64,000 bases of DNA from contig NZ_CP061368.1 in assembly GCF_014725735.1 (NCBI RefSeq), positions 1,813,225-1,877,224 on the forward strand. Direction: 5' to 3'. Positions 35,575 through 43,921 of this stretch are shown here, one piece after another; the first letter of the stretch is position 1; each line of letters starts with the position of its first letter. The position numbers and the translations under genes were made by a program. The stretch is from Wenzhouxiangella sp. AB-CW3 (GTDB taxonomy: Bacteria > Pseudomonadota > Gammaproteobacteria > Xanthomonadales > Wenzhouxiangellaceae). The notes beneath the pieces were generated by a model, which did no database searches, had not been told where the DNA came from, and was given only the letters and a program-made list of their open reading frames with translations.

Positions 35575-36156
35575 GTTGTGTTTGAACGATGACTCTGTGA
35601 TCAACTCCGTCGCTTCATCGATATTGATACGCACCATGGCCGGATCGGTGGCCATGTAGTCCAGTGCCTCGGTGGCACGTTGGCGGAACGATTCTGCGTC
35701 TAGCAGCCCGGCCTGCGCCATCAGTTCGATGTCCATCCTGTCATGGTCCTGGAAACGCCCGGACTTGGTTACGGCCAGGTCCAAAGGACTCAGGAGATAC
35801 AACCGGATGCGGCTGTTGGCACTCGTAAACAGGAGTTCGGCATCATCGAAACAATCTGGGTGCCGTAGACCGATGTCGATGGTGTAACTACCATCCAGCG
35901 CCAGTAACCGTTCCTTGCCCTCGGAGTCCGCGTATGCAACGACCGGCGGTTCGCTGAGAATCAGGGATCGCCCAAAATGAATGTCGGCATCCTCGGAATA
36001 CCTGGCAGATTCAGCCGGCTGACCACCTGCTTTCTGAAGATGCAGGTACGTTGCAACGCCGCCGGCCAGAAAAGCGTCGATCTCCTGACCCGCACGCACC
36101 TGAGCCGATATCCGGTCAACCAGTGTGTGCAACGCCTGTTCAAGCTTATCCCGCAT
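35566..36156 (-). CDS. Nucleotidyltransferase-fold protein (DUF6036/AbiEii-like), possible toxin
   Basis: This 196-residue protein has a segment typical of the nucleotidyltransferase fold used by AbiEii and DUF6036 proteins: IDAFLAGGVATYLHLQKAGG followed by SARYSEDADIHFGRS, giving a Gly-Gly helix start and an acidic D-x-D. The later LYLLSPLDLAVTKSGRFQDH is the conserved lysine-containing region of that group. The ATG at 36156 overlaps the TGA of the upstream regulator gene (TGATG). This two-gene layout, with a DNA-binding protein first, resembles nucleotidyltransferase toxin-antitoxin pairs, but toxicity is only an inference. Confidence 0.7.
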   Translation of the reverse strand: MRDKLEQALHTLVDRISAQVRAGQEIDAFLAGGVATYLHLQKAGGQPAESARYSEDADIHFGRSLILSEPPVVAYADSEGKERLLALDGSYTIDIGLRHPDCFDDAELLFTSANSRIRLYLLSPLDLAVTKSGRFQDHDRMDIELMAQAGLLDAESFRQRATEALDYMATDPAMVRINIDEATELITESSFKHNLN

Positions 36157-36755
36157 CAAACGTGACCGGTCAGTGCGAGTTGGCGAAATCTGCGAATATC
36201 GGCCCCCTTGGTCAGTTTCCACTTGCGTGCCAGATCATCCATGGTCTCTCCACGGACTTCGTCTCCCGAGCGAAGCGGGCCGGGCTCGGTGCGCTCATTC
36301 AACCGTTCCTGCAGGCGTGCGGCTTCATTGAGTAGCTGATCCCGCTGTGGTTTGAAGCGAGGCCCACCCAGTTGCGCAATCAGTTCCAGCAAGTACCCTG
36401 CGCGCTGCAACGCCAATGGCCGCGAGGATTTCGGGGTGCGCGGTAACTCCCCACCCGCGATACTCTCCAGAACCGATGCCAAGTCTGCTTCCAGCTCGCG
36501 CTGATCACGATATTCCAGAGTTTGCCGAATCAATCGCTGCCACGGGTCAGGGCGCCCTTCCCTGTCAGCAAGTTTCATCTCCAGCAGTTCCAGGGCCATG
36601 TCCGGAATCTGATTCCTGCCACTCAACCAGCGATCAACCGTCGAATTGCTGTATCCGCCAGCCGAATTCAGTGGCTTGCCCAGCAGCTCGGCCACATCGC
36701 GCCGACGCAAACCGTAGCGCAGCATCAGATCTTCAAGTTGAGCCGTGTTCTTCAT
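36156..36755 (-). CDS. Helix-turn-helix protein, possible antitoxin/autoregulator
   Basis: This 199-residue protein has an N-terminal helix-turn-helix: LEDLMLRYGLRRRDVAELLG followed by STVDRWLSGRNQIPDMALEL. The rest is helical and rich in Leu, Arg and Glu, with a second putative small domain at the C-terminus (TMDDLARKWKLTKGADIRRF). A perfect 8-bp inverted repeat lies directly upstream of the ATG, which fits autoregulation. Its TGA overlaps the ATG of the nucleotidyltransferase gene. The regulator-first, overlapping order is common in toxin-antitoxin operons. Confidence 0.7.
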   Translation of the reverse strand: MKNTAQLEDLMLRYGLRRRDVAELLGKPLNSAGGYSNSTVDRWLSGRNQIPDMALELLEMKLADREGRPDPWQRLIRQTLEYRDQRELEADLASVLESIAGGELPRTPKSSRPLALQRAGYLLELIAQLGGPRFKPQRDQLLNEAARLQERLNERTEPGPLRSGDEVRGETMDDLARKWKLTKGADIRRFRQLALTGHV

Positions 36756-36764
36756 GTGATTATT

Positions 36765-36783
36765 CTACGCATTGGATGCGTAG
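36765..36783. promoter_or_regulatory. Perfect inverted repeat upstream of the HTH/nucleotidyltransferase pair
   Basis: CTACGCAT and ATGCGTAG form a perfect 8-bp inverted repeat separated by TGG. It lies 9 bases upstream of the ATG of the HTH gene, close to where its promoter must be. The position makes it a strong candidate operator for that protein. Confidence 0.65.
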
Positions 36784-36872
36784 GTGGGCAACCATACGGA
36801 GTTGCGGCGAGCCCAATGCAGTCTTTTGGTCGTGTTGCAGAATCGATCTGCTGACCCCACGCGCGCGCCGAG

Positions 36873-37334
36873 CTACTCCTCCACCTCCTCGAACAGGCGC
36901 GCTCCGGGGCCTGCCTTGGCGGCGATGTCTTGTGGATTGCGCAGCGGGCAGCTTTGCAGTGACAGGCAGCCGCAGCCAATGCAGCCGTCGAGCTGATCGC
37001 GCAACCGGGTGAGCTGTTCGATGCGCACGCTAAGTTGCTTCTGCCAACTGCGCGAAAGCTGCTGCCAGTCTCGCTTGCCGGGGCTACGATGGGCCGGAAG
37101 CGTGGCGAAAGCGGCCTTGATCTCCTGCAGAGGTATGCCCAGTCGCTGGGCTGTCCTGATGACCGCCAGTCGGCGCAGCACATCGCGTTTGAAACGACGC
37201 TGCCCGCCCTGGCTGCGCTCGCTGTGTATCAGGCCCTCTGACTCGTAGTAGCGTAACGCCGAGGCAGCGATGCCGCTGCGACTGGCCACCTGCCCGATGC
37301 CCAGCATTCCATGACGTATCCGTGATTGACCCAT
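36873..37334 (-). CDS. soxR: Redox-sensitive transcriptional activator SoxR
   Basis: This 153-residue MerR-family protein has the DNA-binding start LGIGQVASRSGIAASALRYY, a dimerisation helix, and the [2Fe-2S] cysteine cluster CIGCGCLSLQSCPL, which matches SoxR in all four cysteines. SoxR senses superoxide or redox-cycling compounds through its cluster. The ATG at 37334 was chosen because AAGGA lies six bases upstream; an alternative ATG at 37367 would crowd the promoter. It is divergent from a metallo-hydrolase gene, with a SoxR-type dyad between them. Confidence 0.93.
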   Translation of the reverse strand: MGQSRIRHGMLGIGQVASRSGIAASALRYYESEGLIHSERSQGGQRRFKRDVLRRLAVIRTAQRLGIPLQEIKAAFATLPAHRSPGKRDWQQLSRSWQKQLSVRIEQLTRLRDQLDGCIGCGCLSLQSCPLRNPQDIAAKAGPGARLFEEVEE

Positions 37335-37374
37335 TCGCTTTCCTTCCGCGCTCACTGCAATTTTCATCTGGAGC

Positions 37375-37405
37375 TTGACGTAAAGTGTACTTTAACTATT
37401 AGCCT
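37375..37405 (+). promoter_or_regulatory. Candidate SoxR-binding promoter between soxR and the MBL gene
   Basis: A TTGACG -35 element (37375-37380) is followed by the dyad TAAAGT-GT-ACTTTA (37381-37394). This matches the geometry of the E. coli soxS promoter, where the SoxR dyad fills an overlong 19-base spacer. By that alignment the -10 is TAGCCT, which is weak; TATTAG three bases earlier is an alternative. The promoter points towards the metallo-hydrolase gene. Confidence 0.6.
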
Positions 37406-37442
37406 GGGTTTCCGCAATCGACAATCACGATAGGAAACCACC

Positions 37443-38090
37443 ATGAGACAAGTTAGACCCGACCTCTGGGAAACCGAAAGCTTCAGCCCGTTCAAAGGAC
37501 TGAAAACCCACGCCTACCTGCTCACACGGCCGGATGGCAATGTGCTTTTCTACAATACAGGTCATGCTGACGAACTGGACCATATCGCCCGGCTGGGCGG
37601 TGTGTCCTGGCAGTACCTGAGCCATGAAGACGAACTCGGAGATACTCTCAACACCATCGCCGAGCGATTCGGATCCAAACTGATCGGACATAGGGCCGAA
37701 CGAGAATCCTGGAGCAAGGTACGCGCTCCCGATGAAGTCTTCGACCAGCGCGGCATCCACCTGGGCAATATCGAGGTGATTCCAACGCCGGGCCACAGTC
37801 CCGGCAGCACATGCTTCCTGGTTGCATCGCCTACCGGAAAATCCTACCTGTTTACCGGTGACACCCTGTTCCTGGGCTCGGACAACCACTGGCGCGCCGG
37901 ATTTATCGGCGGCGTCCATGAAGAGGAGGACAAGGCCGTCCTGGCCGAAAGTCTGAAGCTGTTGCGCACACTCAATCCCGACCTGGTGTTCGGCAGCGCC
38001 TACACCGGCGACGAGGGGTTCGAGGATGTCTCCGACGGTAGCTGGCCGGACAAGGTCGATGCGGCACTCCGCACACTGAAGGATCTGTAA
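37443..38090 (+). CDS. MBL-fold metallo-hydrolase, probable SoxR target
   Basis: This 215-residue protein has the metallo-beta-lactamase fold. Later metal-site motifs are present: VIPTPGHSPGSTCFLV with its histidine and YLFTGDTLFLGSDNHW with the bridging aspartate. The usual first motif HxHxDH is replaced by LSHEDELGD, so the metal site is probably altered or mononuclear. Genes of this kind are often found next to soxR. The reaction is not known. The divergent soxR gene and the dyad between them suggest induction by redox stress. Confidence 0.85.
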   Translation: MRQVRPDLWETESFSPFKGLKTHAYLLTRPDGNVLFYNTGHADELDHIARLGGVSWQYLSHEDELGDTLNTIAERFGSKLIGHRAERESWSKVRAPDEVFDQRGIHLGNIEVIPTPGHSPGSTCFLVASPTGKSYLFTGDTLFLGSDNHWRAGFIGGVHEEEDKAVLAESLKLLRTLNPDLVFGSAYTGDEGFEDVSDGSWPDKVDAALRTLKDL

Positions 38091-38108
38091 TCTCTCGATG
38101 GTCAGCAA

Positions 38109-38127
38109 GGGGGGATCAAGTCCCCCC
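38109..38127 (+). terminator. Hairpin downstream of the MBL gene
   Basis: GGGGGGA and TCCCCCC form a perfect 7-bp stem around the loop TCAAG, 19 bases after the metallo-hydrolase stop. No T run follows directly, so it is a probable rather than certain terminator. The remaining bases to the next gene show nothing else. Confidence 0.55.
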
Positions 38128-38303
38128 GCCTCCCAATTTGGCGAAATCTGCCGGCCTCCGTGTCCCGCTGCAGCAGATCTTACGTAGGTAGGTAGTACAG
38201 CTCCATTGCATTAGTGCATCGAGCTTTTTCCCTGAAATGGCGTTTCAGGACATTTTTTTGAATAAAGCACCAAGTCGGTGGGGAGTCAAAAATGGAGGCA
38301 AGC

Positions 38304-41300
38304 ATGAAACGAATTCTGGTTGCGGGACGTGTGCCCGCAATGGCACTTATGGCGGGCGCCTTGTTGGTGGCCTGCGAGGTGCGCGATTACGATCCGAGCG
38401 TATCGGCCGAGGCTGCGGTTGCGCCCGTCGATTTATCCAGTCAGCACGGCTATCGCCTGATCCATATCGATGAGGAGTGGCAGTTGGAGCCCGATCAGCC
38501 GCCTGCCGTTCGTTTGAGCTACGAGTTTCCGATTCCGGAGACAAAAGGCCCGCTGATGGCCGGATTCAGCCTGATTACTGCCCCACGGCTGGCAGGCAAC
38601 GATGCTCCGGCCGGGCGTCCGCCCTCCCCGGAGGATCTGGCCTTGATGCAGACAGGCTATGAGCGGGTCAGTGATTTGCGGGAAGCGGACAGAACCGAAG
38701 TCGAGTTCCTCGGTGAACAGATAGAAGCACGCTTGTACCGCGGCACGGGAGTACAGCACACCGGCGCCTCGGTGCCTGTCGAACTGATGGTCGCTCGACA
38801 GTCAAGCGAGCGCGACATCATCACAATGGTGGCCGTCTATCCGTTGGCTCACGTTCTCGAGCTGGATGCCATACGAACGATTGCCCGGGAAGTCAGGCAC
38901 CCCTTCGAGCTCTATGATGAAGATGACGAGCTGCGCATCGCGCCCCTGGCGCTGGTATCCGAAGATCCGGATACGGGGGAACGCATCATCAACCACTATG
39001 TGCCGGAGCAATCGACAATGGTTGCGCGGAGCCATGCCGTAGCGGATTATCAAGGTTGCGTCGCCACCTGGGTTGGACCCAACACAGCTTTGACAGCCGC
39101 ACATTGCGGGAGCCGGAGTTCGGTCACGATGGAGGTCTATCCCGATGGTGATTTTGACCAGAAGTACAGCAAAACCTATAGCTGCAATGCCGACAAGGCA
39201 ACGGCATTCTGGGCATCCAACTCCGATCTTCGTGTCATCGAGTGCGGTCAAGGACAGTACCCTGCCCCGGGCGATATCTATGGCTGGGTGGACTACAGTA
39301 TTCTGGGCCATGAGCAGCCTGGCGATCCCGTCTATTCGGTCTGGACCAATCCGATTGACAACATAGACGGCGCAGGCTCTTCAACAAGGCTGTATTCAGA
39401 AGGTGAAGTCCTTGCCGATGATTCTCAGACATGGGCCAACCCGAACTGCGAACGACCCGATCACTGGTATGCACTGTATCCCGACAAGCCCGAACCGCCA
39501 TACGGACACCGCACCAGTGTGTACGGAGAATCGGGTGCCTCAGGCAGTCTGCAATTCAGTGCTCTGACTCACACAGCGGTTATTGCACCCCTATCCACTG
39601 CGCCCGGAGATGGCGGTAATCTGCGCTTTGCATCCAGCATCGGTCAGATTCTCGAAGTGGAAGGCTACATTCCACCTGGTGAGGTCTACTGGCTGGAAAC
39701 GGATGTAGACACTTCGCTCCAACGGCCGGAAGGCGAGGATCGAAATGAAGACACCGGGTGCATGCTCGAGGAGAATCAGGACCTGCTGCAGAACGTGGCA
39801 CGTTCGAATGCCAGCGGTAGCCTGGCGCTGGACGTGCACGAGGAGATCGACGACCAGATTACCCAGCGTCCGATCTACAACCTCGATTTCAATAGTGAAT
39901 GGCGGCGTCTTTTCTGGACCGGGCAGCCGGCTTTCGACGGCTTTCACCGTGAAATCGGCTACAGCAGTGAGGAACCCTGGCAGACCCATGCACGGCTGTC
40001 GACCAGTCAGCCTGGCGGCGCATCAGGTCTTGGTCATTCAGAACTGAACCTGGCGCTGGGCGAGATTTACGATGTGCGGATCGAGTACGCATGGAGTGGC
40101 GGCACGGCTAATCTCCCCGACCTCGAGTTCTCGATAGACGGATGTGCTGCCGAGACCGTTTCCACGTCGGATGTCGGCCAGGGGGGACAGAACCGCGGTT
40201 ACCACTGGGTCCACCTGATGCTGGATGCCAGCGGTTGCCCGGGCGCCAGCGGTGACATTTCGATCGATCTCGCTTCGGCCGGCACCATCGATCTCAGGCG
40301 GGTTGTCATTGCCCAGGAAGAAGCGACCTGGGACTTCGAGAGCTGGGATACCCGCGAGCCGTGGACTGAAAGCCGGCCGGGCGGACACTACGACAAGCAC
40401 GCCCTGACCCATGCCACCATTGGCAGTGGCCGGCGATTTGCGGCCTACATTGATCCCGAAAACGATTCGGATCGTGGCCTGGGACTCCCGGGTGCGCCTA
40501 TTCGGGCCGATGAGTGCTACAAGATGCACTTCGATGCACGAGCCGTGGATAGCACCGTTGGAAGCGTGACAGCCACTGTGGAGAGCGGAAGCACCCTCGG
40601 GTCCATCGCGCAAGACAACTTTTCTCTGGGCGGCGGCTGGTCGCAGCATTCCATTGCGTTCGATACCGAGGTTGGGCAAGCCGATGCCGTGCCACGTTTT
40701 ACGGCCGGTTCAGGCGGAAACGGCCGGATTGCGATCGACAATGTCCGCTTTGTGGCCGACCCCCACCAGGATGCCGATCTGGAAGTCCGGGTGGCCGGAA
40801 ACAACCCAAGGTACGTGCAACTCGGCCTGACGGCCGACGGTTTTGAAGCGCCGAACACATCGGTGGCTGCCCGAGCTGACCTACCCACCTGCGATGACCC
40901 GGACAGCAACCGGCTTGATCTGGAAACCATGGAGTGGCTGACCGACGATGGTCAATCACTTGCCGCTCCAGATGGCTCGCCCCAGCTTGGACAGAATGCC
41001 ACGATTCCCGGCAGCTATCTGTCTGATGGCCAGGGAGGCTTCCAGCCGCGCGTGGTCATGGTGACATACGCTGCCGAAGGCCGGCAGGACTCCGGCTCCG
41101 TCGAGCTGCGACCTTGCGTGCGCCAGGCCAATCTCGATGGTCCCGACCTGCCCATCGGTTCCGATTATCCGGCCTGTCCCCGGGCAGTTGTTGTCGGCGG
41201 GATGATTGACGATTTGATTGGCGCGTTCGGCACGGCAGACGTGCAGGACCTGGTAAGAAAAATACTGACCTTCCAGGATTACGTCGATCTGGTTCACGAT

Positions 41301-41840
41301 GACTATCCCGGTTGCCAGCCCACCTGGTGCCCCCTGCCCCACGGAGGTTCCTGGGATATTTCGAATGCACTGGAAAGAATTCTGGAGCAGGATCACTATC
41401 AACGAGTGTCGGTGGACTTTCTCGGGCAGATGGTAAATGTGCTGGAGCGGACGCAAACGCCTGACAGCGCACTTCAAGGACTAGAGCGCCTGATGACGGA
41501 AGCTTCGCGCTCAAGGTTGACTAGCAGCGAGCAGGAAATGCTGCTGGCAGCCTACAGCACAACACAGGCCGGGCTTGCGATGGGACGCCCGGGCGAGGCA
41601 TTCGACCAGGCGATCTGGAGTCGCGCCCTCACCGACTCCGAACGTCCGGAATTCTTCCGAAGCAACTTGGTCCTGCAGCCCGCGAAAGACGCCCTGGGCG
41701 GATTCATCAATGCAGTCGCTGACCAGGCCTATACCCCGCGCCACGACGATGTCGGAGAATGGCTGCACTATGGCAGCTTCGGCGCCGCGGTGGGTGTTGC
41801 GTCGGCGTATCGGCAGTTCCACGACGAACCGGTGCGGTGA
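38304..41840 (+). CDS. Large lipoprotein with trypsin-like domain and beta-sandwich modules
   Basis: This 1178-residue protein has a lipoprotein signal ending in ALLVACEVRD. After a region of about 220 residues, a trypsin-like domain appears. The histidine motif is WVGPNTALTAAHCGSRSS, a likely aspartate is in WASNSDLRVIEC, and the serine region is SVYGESGASGSLQF. The last replaces the usual GDSGGP, so activity is uncertain. The middle has two segments that look like carbohydrate-binding beta-sandwiches, including TWDFESWDTREPW and GRIAIDNVRFV. The C-terminal 200 residues are mostly helical. The ATG at 38304 was chosen over one at 38292 because GGAGG lies five bases before it. It is probably exported and anchored to the outer membrane. 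Confidence 0.75.
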   Translation: MKRILVAGRVPAMALMAGALLVACEVRDYDPSVSAEAAVAPVDLSSQHGYRLIHIDEEWQLEPDQPPAVRLSYEFPIPETKGPLMAGFSLITAPRLAGNDAPAGRPPSPEDLALMQTGYERVSDLREADRTEVEFLGEQIEARLYRGTGVQHTGASVPVELMVARQSSERDIITMVAVYPLAHVLELDAIRTIAREVRHPFELYDEDDELRIAPLALVSEDPDTGERIINHYVPEQSTMVARSHAVADYQGCVATWVGPNTALTAAHCGSRSSVTMEVYPDGDFDQKYSKTYSCNADKATAFWASNSDLRVIECGQGQYPAPGDIYGWVDYSILGHEQPGDPVYSVWTNPIDNIDGAGSSTRLYSEGEVLADDSQTWANPNCERPDHWYALYPDKPEPPYGHRTSVYGESGASGSLQFSALTHTAVIAPLSTAPGDGGNLRFASSIGQILEVEGYIPPGEVYWLETDVDTSLQRPEGEDRNEDTGCMLEENQDLLQNVARSNASGSLALDVHEEIDDQITQRPIYNLDFNSEWRRLFWTGQPAFDGFHREIGYSSEEPWQTHARLSTSQPGGASGLGHSELNLALGEIYDVRIEYAWSGGTANLPDLEFSIDGCAAETVSTSDVGQGGQNRGYHWVHLMLDASGCPGASGDISIDLASAGTIDLRRVVIAQEEATWDFESWDTREPWTESRPGGHYDKHALTHATIGSGRRFAAYIDPENDSDRGLGLPGAPIRADECYKMHFDARAVDSTVGSVTATVESGSTLGSIAQDNFSLGGGWSQHSIAFDTEVGQADAVPRFTAGSGGNGRIAIDNVRFVADPHQDADLEVRVAGNNPRYVQLGLTADGFEAPNTSVAARADLPTCDDPDSNRLDLETMEWLTDDGQSLAAPDGSPQLGQNATIPGSYLSDGQGGFQPRVVMVTYAAEGRQDSGSVELRPCVRQANLDGPDLPIGSDYPACPRAVVVGGMIDDLIGAFGTADVQDLVRKILTFQDYVDLVHDDYPGCQPTWCPLPHGGSWDISNALERILEQDHYQRVSVDFLGQMVNVLERTQTPDSALQGLERLMTEASRSRLTSSEQEMLLAAYSTTQAGLAMGRPGEAFDQAIWSRALTDSERPEFFRSNLVLQPAKDALGGFINAVADQAYTPRHDDVGEWLHYGSFGAAVGVASAYRQFHDEPVR

Positions 41841-41852
41841 TGATTCACTGGC

Positions 41853-41887
41853 CCGGCAGTAAGTGGCCTTGAGCCACTTACTGCCGG
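41853..41887. terminator. Strong hairpin after the lipoprotein gene
   Basis: A perfect 15-bp stem (CCGGCAGTAAGTGGC and its complement) encloses the loop CTTGA. It starts 12 bases after the stop of the large lipoprotein gene and is the clearest terminator-like hairpin of this region. It lies just before the palindromic element at 41933 but is separate from it. Confidence 0.7.
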
Positions 41888-41932
41888 CACCCTGCCGCAG
41901 TGTTCCGCTTCCGATTGGGAGTCACTGCACCA

Positions 41933-42267
41933 CTAGCGGGCCATGCGGTTAATAAGGTAACACTCAGCCGTCGCACAAGCGTCGTGGGCAAGGCGCGCGA
42001 GCGCAGAACTGGCCGTCGCAATTCAAGCGAGCGGAACACGTGCAGCGGCTCCACTCGCAAGGCTTCATTCGCTACGCGAAAGTCGCCATGCGGTTTCGCC
42101 TGCCCTGCCCACGGCGCTTGTGCGACGACCCTTCGGGAGTCATTGTGCTGGCGCGACTCGGCGTTGCGTTTCTTGGCAAGGACGCTGCCATTCCCTGCGA
42201 AACGCACCTTGATTCGCGCCAGCACAGTGGCTCTGAGCGTTACCGTATTAACCGCATGGCCCACTAG
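41933..42267. repeat. Nested palindromic element 1 (335 bp)
   Basis: The outer arms are 41933-41965 and 42235-42267, 33 bases each with three mismatches, starting and ending with CTAG. Inside are two successive hairpins. The first has arms 41970-41990 and 42106-42126 (21 bases, one mismatch). The second has arms 42145-42159 and 42211-42225 (15 bases, one mismatch). Each strand could fold into a three-way junction. A minus-strand frame runs through it but its translation follows the palindrome and shows no protein features. It lies between two convergent genes. Confidence 0.8.
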
Positions 42268-42403
42268 GCGGTTATCCACCGACTTGATCTTTCTGAATTC
42301 TTCATCGATGACTATTCCCCGTTGATTATCTCGCTTCTCGATGCGGTGCCAACGGTCCTGGTGCCATATTTCGGCGTAGTCCGCATCGAAGGGGATGCCG
42401 ATA

Positions 42404-42805
42404 TCAGTTTGGGTACATAACAAATCCCAGAATCATGATCAACATGATCCACAGCCAGGCCGGAATCGCAACCAGTGATTGGAGCGTCGAGTTCGCTGCT
42501 GCCTGATTGGGCAACATCCCTTCTGCAGTAAGCCGGGGAAAGATCGCGACAGAGTAAGCAATGCCGGAAACAAAGAAAATCAGGTAACCCCTGCTCGAAA
42601 AGTGCAGTTCCTTCAGAACCACTCCGATCTCCGTGCCCAGCAACGCAGCCACATTTGCAGACAAGAGAATTACGGCGGCTATCGGGAAGACACCCCACCC
42701 GTCTACGCTTCTGAAACTGAAACCATAATCGCACAGGTAGCGCGCAAAGAAATAGACAGTTGGAGCGATCAGCAAGACTATGGCAATGGTGATACTCATG
42801 GACAT
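42404..42805 (-). CDS. Small four-helix membrane protein, unknown
   Basis: This 133-residue protein consists of about four hydrophobic helices, for example ITIAIVLLIAPTVYFFARYL, GVFPIAAVILLSANVAALLG, GYLIFFVSGIAYSVAIF and LWIMLIMILGFVM. I do not recognise the family. The ATG at 42805 is preferred over a TTG eight codons upstream. No strong ribosome-binding site is visible. It belongs to a stretch of small membrane proteins with more AT-rich DNA than the window average. Confidence 0.55.
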   Translation of the reverse strand: MSMSITIAIVLLIAPTVYFFARYLCDYGFSFRSVDGWGVFPIAAVILLSANVAALLGTEIGVVLKELHFSSRGYLIFFVSGIAYSVAIFPRLTAEGMLPNQAAANSTLQSLVAIPAWLWIMLIMILGFVMYPN

Positions 42806-42877
42806 ATGATCAGGTGAGATTCCAGCCAATCAGTGCATGCACCAAACCCTTGAATAGTTTTCATCCAACATGTGCAT

Positions 42878-43150
42878 CTATCCGAAAAGGCTAGCGAAAA
42901 TACTCGCAATCGCCTCGAAGATGCTGAGGATGCCATCAAGAATCGCCTCGAAAATCTCTGTAATAACCTCCAGCACTCCATCCCCGTTGACTATAATCGG
43001 AGTTGCGACACCGGCTGCGGCCAGTAGCAGTCCTGCGACAGCTATGATCTGGAAACCGGAAAACAGAATAGCCAGACCTGAGGCGAGCAGTAGGAGTGCA
43101 CATACTGCATTGAGTGTCCTGAGATGTATCGATCTATTCTTTCGCTTCAT
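42878..43150 (-). CDS. Small membrane protein with amphipathic C-terminus
   Basis: This 90-residue protein has a basic start (MKRKNRSIHLRT), two closely spaced hydrophobic segments (VCALLLLASGLAILFSGF and AVAGLLLAAAGVATPIIV) and a C-terminal tail with the repeated theme ITEIFEAILDGILSIFEAIA. The tail would form an amphipathic helix with Phe/Ile on one face and acids on the other. AGGGG lies six bases before the ATG at 43150; another ATG is immediately upstream. The family is unknown to me; membrane association is the only safe statement. Confidence 0.55.
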   Translation of the reverse strand: MKRKNRSIHLRTLNAVCALLLLASGLAILFSGFQIIAVAGLLLAAAGVATPIIVNGDGVLEVITEIFEAILDGILSIFEAIASIFASLFG

Positions 43151-43197
43151 CATAAACCCCTCATTTCCATGGTGCTTCAAGTCAGTTTAGAAAGAGT

Positions 43198-43380
43198 TTA
43201 CTCAGCTTTTGCTATAAGCGGAGGAAGCAAGACAAGAATAAATGTTGCAACGGGTCCGAGCAGAATCGAGAGGAGCCACCAGTTCAGCCCGGAGCGTCCT
43301 TTTCCCTGCGCAAGCCCGGCATTAATCAGCGAAAGCGTTCCCCAGCCAGCAACCCATCTTCCAGTACCACCTACGTCCAT
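43198..43380 (-). CDS. 60-residue membrane protein
   Basis: This short protein has a glycine-rich N-terminal part (GGTGRWVAGWGTLSLINAGL) and one clear transmembrane segment, WLLSILLGPVATFILVLLPP. The segment SGLNWWLLSILLGPVATF resembles short conserved membrane proteins seen in several gammaproteobacteria, whose function is unknown. GGGAGG lies ten bases before the ATG at 43380. It is 47 bases upstream of the previous small membrane gene, so the two may form an operon. Confidence 0.6.
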   Translation of the reverse strand: MDVGGTGRWVAGWGTLSLINAGLAQGKGRSGLNWWLLSILLGPVATFILVLLPPLIAKAE

Positions 43381-43921
43381 GATCTTCAAACCTCCCTATG
43401 AAAAAACTAACAATGGACACAGTCTGAAACTGGACCATGAGAGCTGCCCTTGAGAAGGGGCCTCTGTCTGTAATGGCGCCGCTTAAGCTCAGGGCTGGGT
43501 GCTCGAGGCACACTCACTTGCCTGTCCCAAGCCTGGTGCGGGATTGAGATGCGGAAACATCGCATGAGCAAAAGGATCTATCGATGGACTCCGCCAACGC
43601 CAAAAGACTGTGTAGATCGCACGTATTCACGATCAAGCTCCCATGATCTGCCAAAACAATCCACCCTGCCCCTTCCCGTGTCGGGGTGGATTGTGGCTTA
43701 CTTTACCACCTTGGGGCCGGGCTTTCCAGCGGCACACAGGGCTGGATGAGGACTGGCCGTGACATGGCTGGAAATTGGCGATCTTCATAGCTTTCTTACC
43801 CTTCCTCGATCCAATTTCCTACGTTGATACGCGCGGATCGCCTATTGTGCTGATGTGCACGGGGTTCCATCATCAGGATTCAGGAGGCAGTCAATCGATT
43901 ACTGATGAGGAGAATTTCATC
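43381..43921. other. Intergenic region of about 540 bases with one hairpin
   Basis: No convincing gene was found between the small membrane protein and the unknown protein at 43922. A short open frame at 43549-43749 runs through the hairpin at 43656-43694 and has no recognisable features. The region probably holds the promoters of both divergent transcripts, but no clear -35/-10 pair stands out. Confidence 0.5.
43656..43694. repeat. Hairpin in a long intergenic region
   Basis: ACAATCCACCC and its perfect complement form an 11-bp stem around a 17-base loop that itself contains CCCGTGTCGGG. It is not next to a gene end, so a terminator role is unclear. Confidence 0.5.

Noticed and set aside
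41933-42267. Integron attC site
   Set aside because: The element is longer than attC sites, has two inner stems, no GTTRRRY core at the ends, and no cassette-like gene or integrase nearby.
41878-42423. 181-codon minus-strand frame
   Set aside because: Most of it is the translation of palindromic element 1 and has no protein features. Only the first 50 codons lie outside the element and no family is recognisable.
43549-43749. 66-codon frame in the long intergenic region
   Set aside because: It runs through a hairpin, has no ribosome-binding site and no protein-like pattern.
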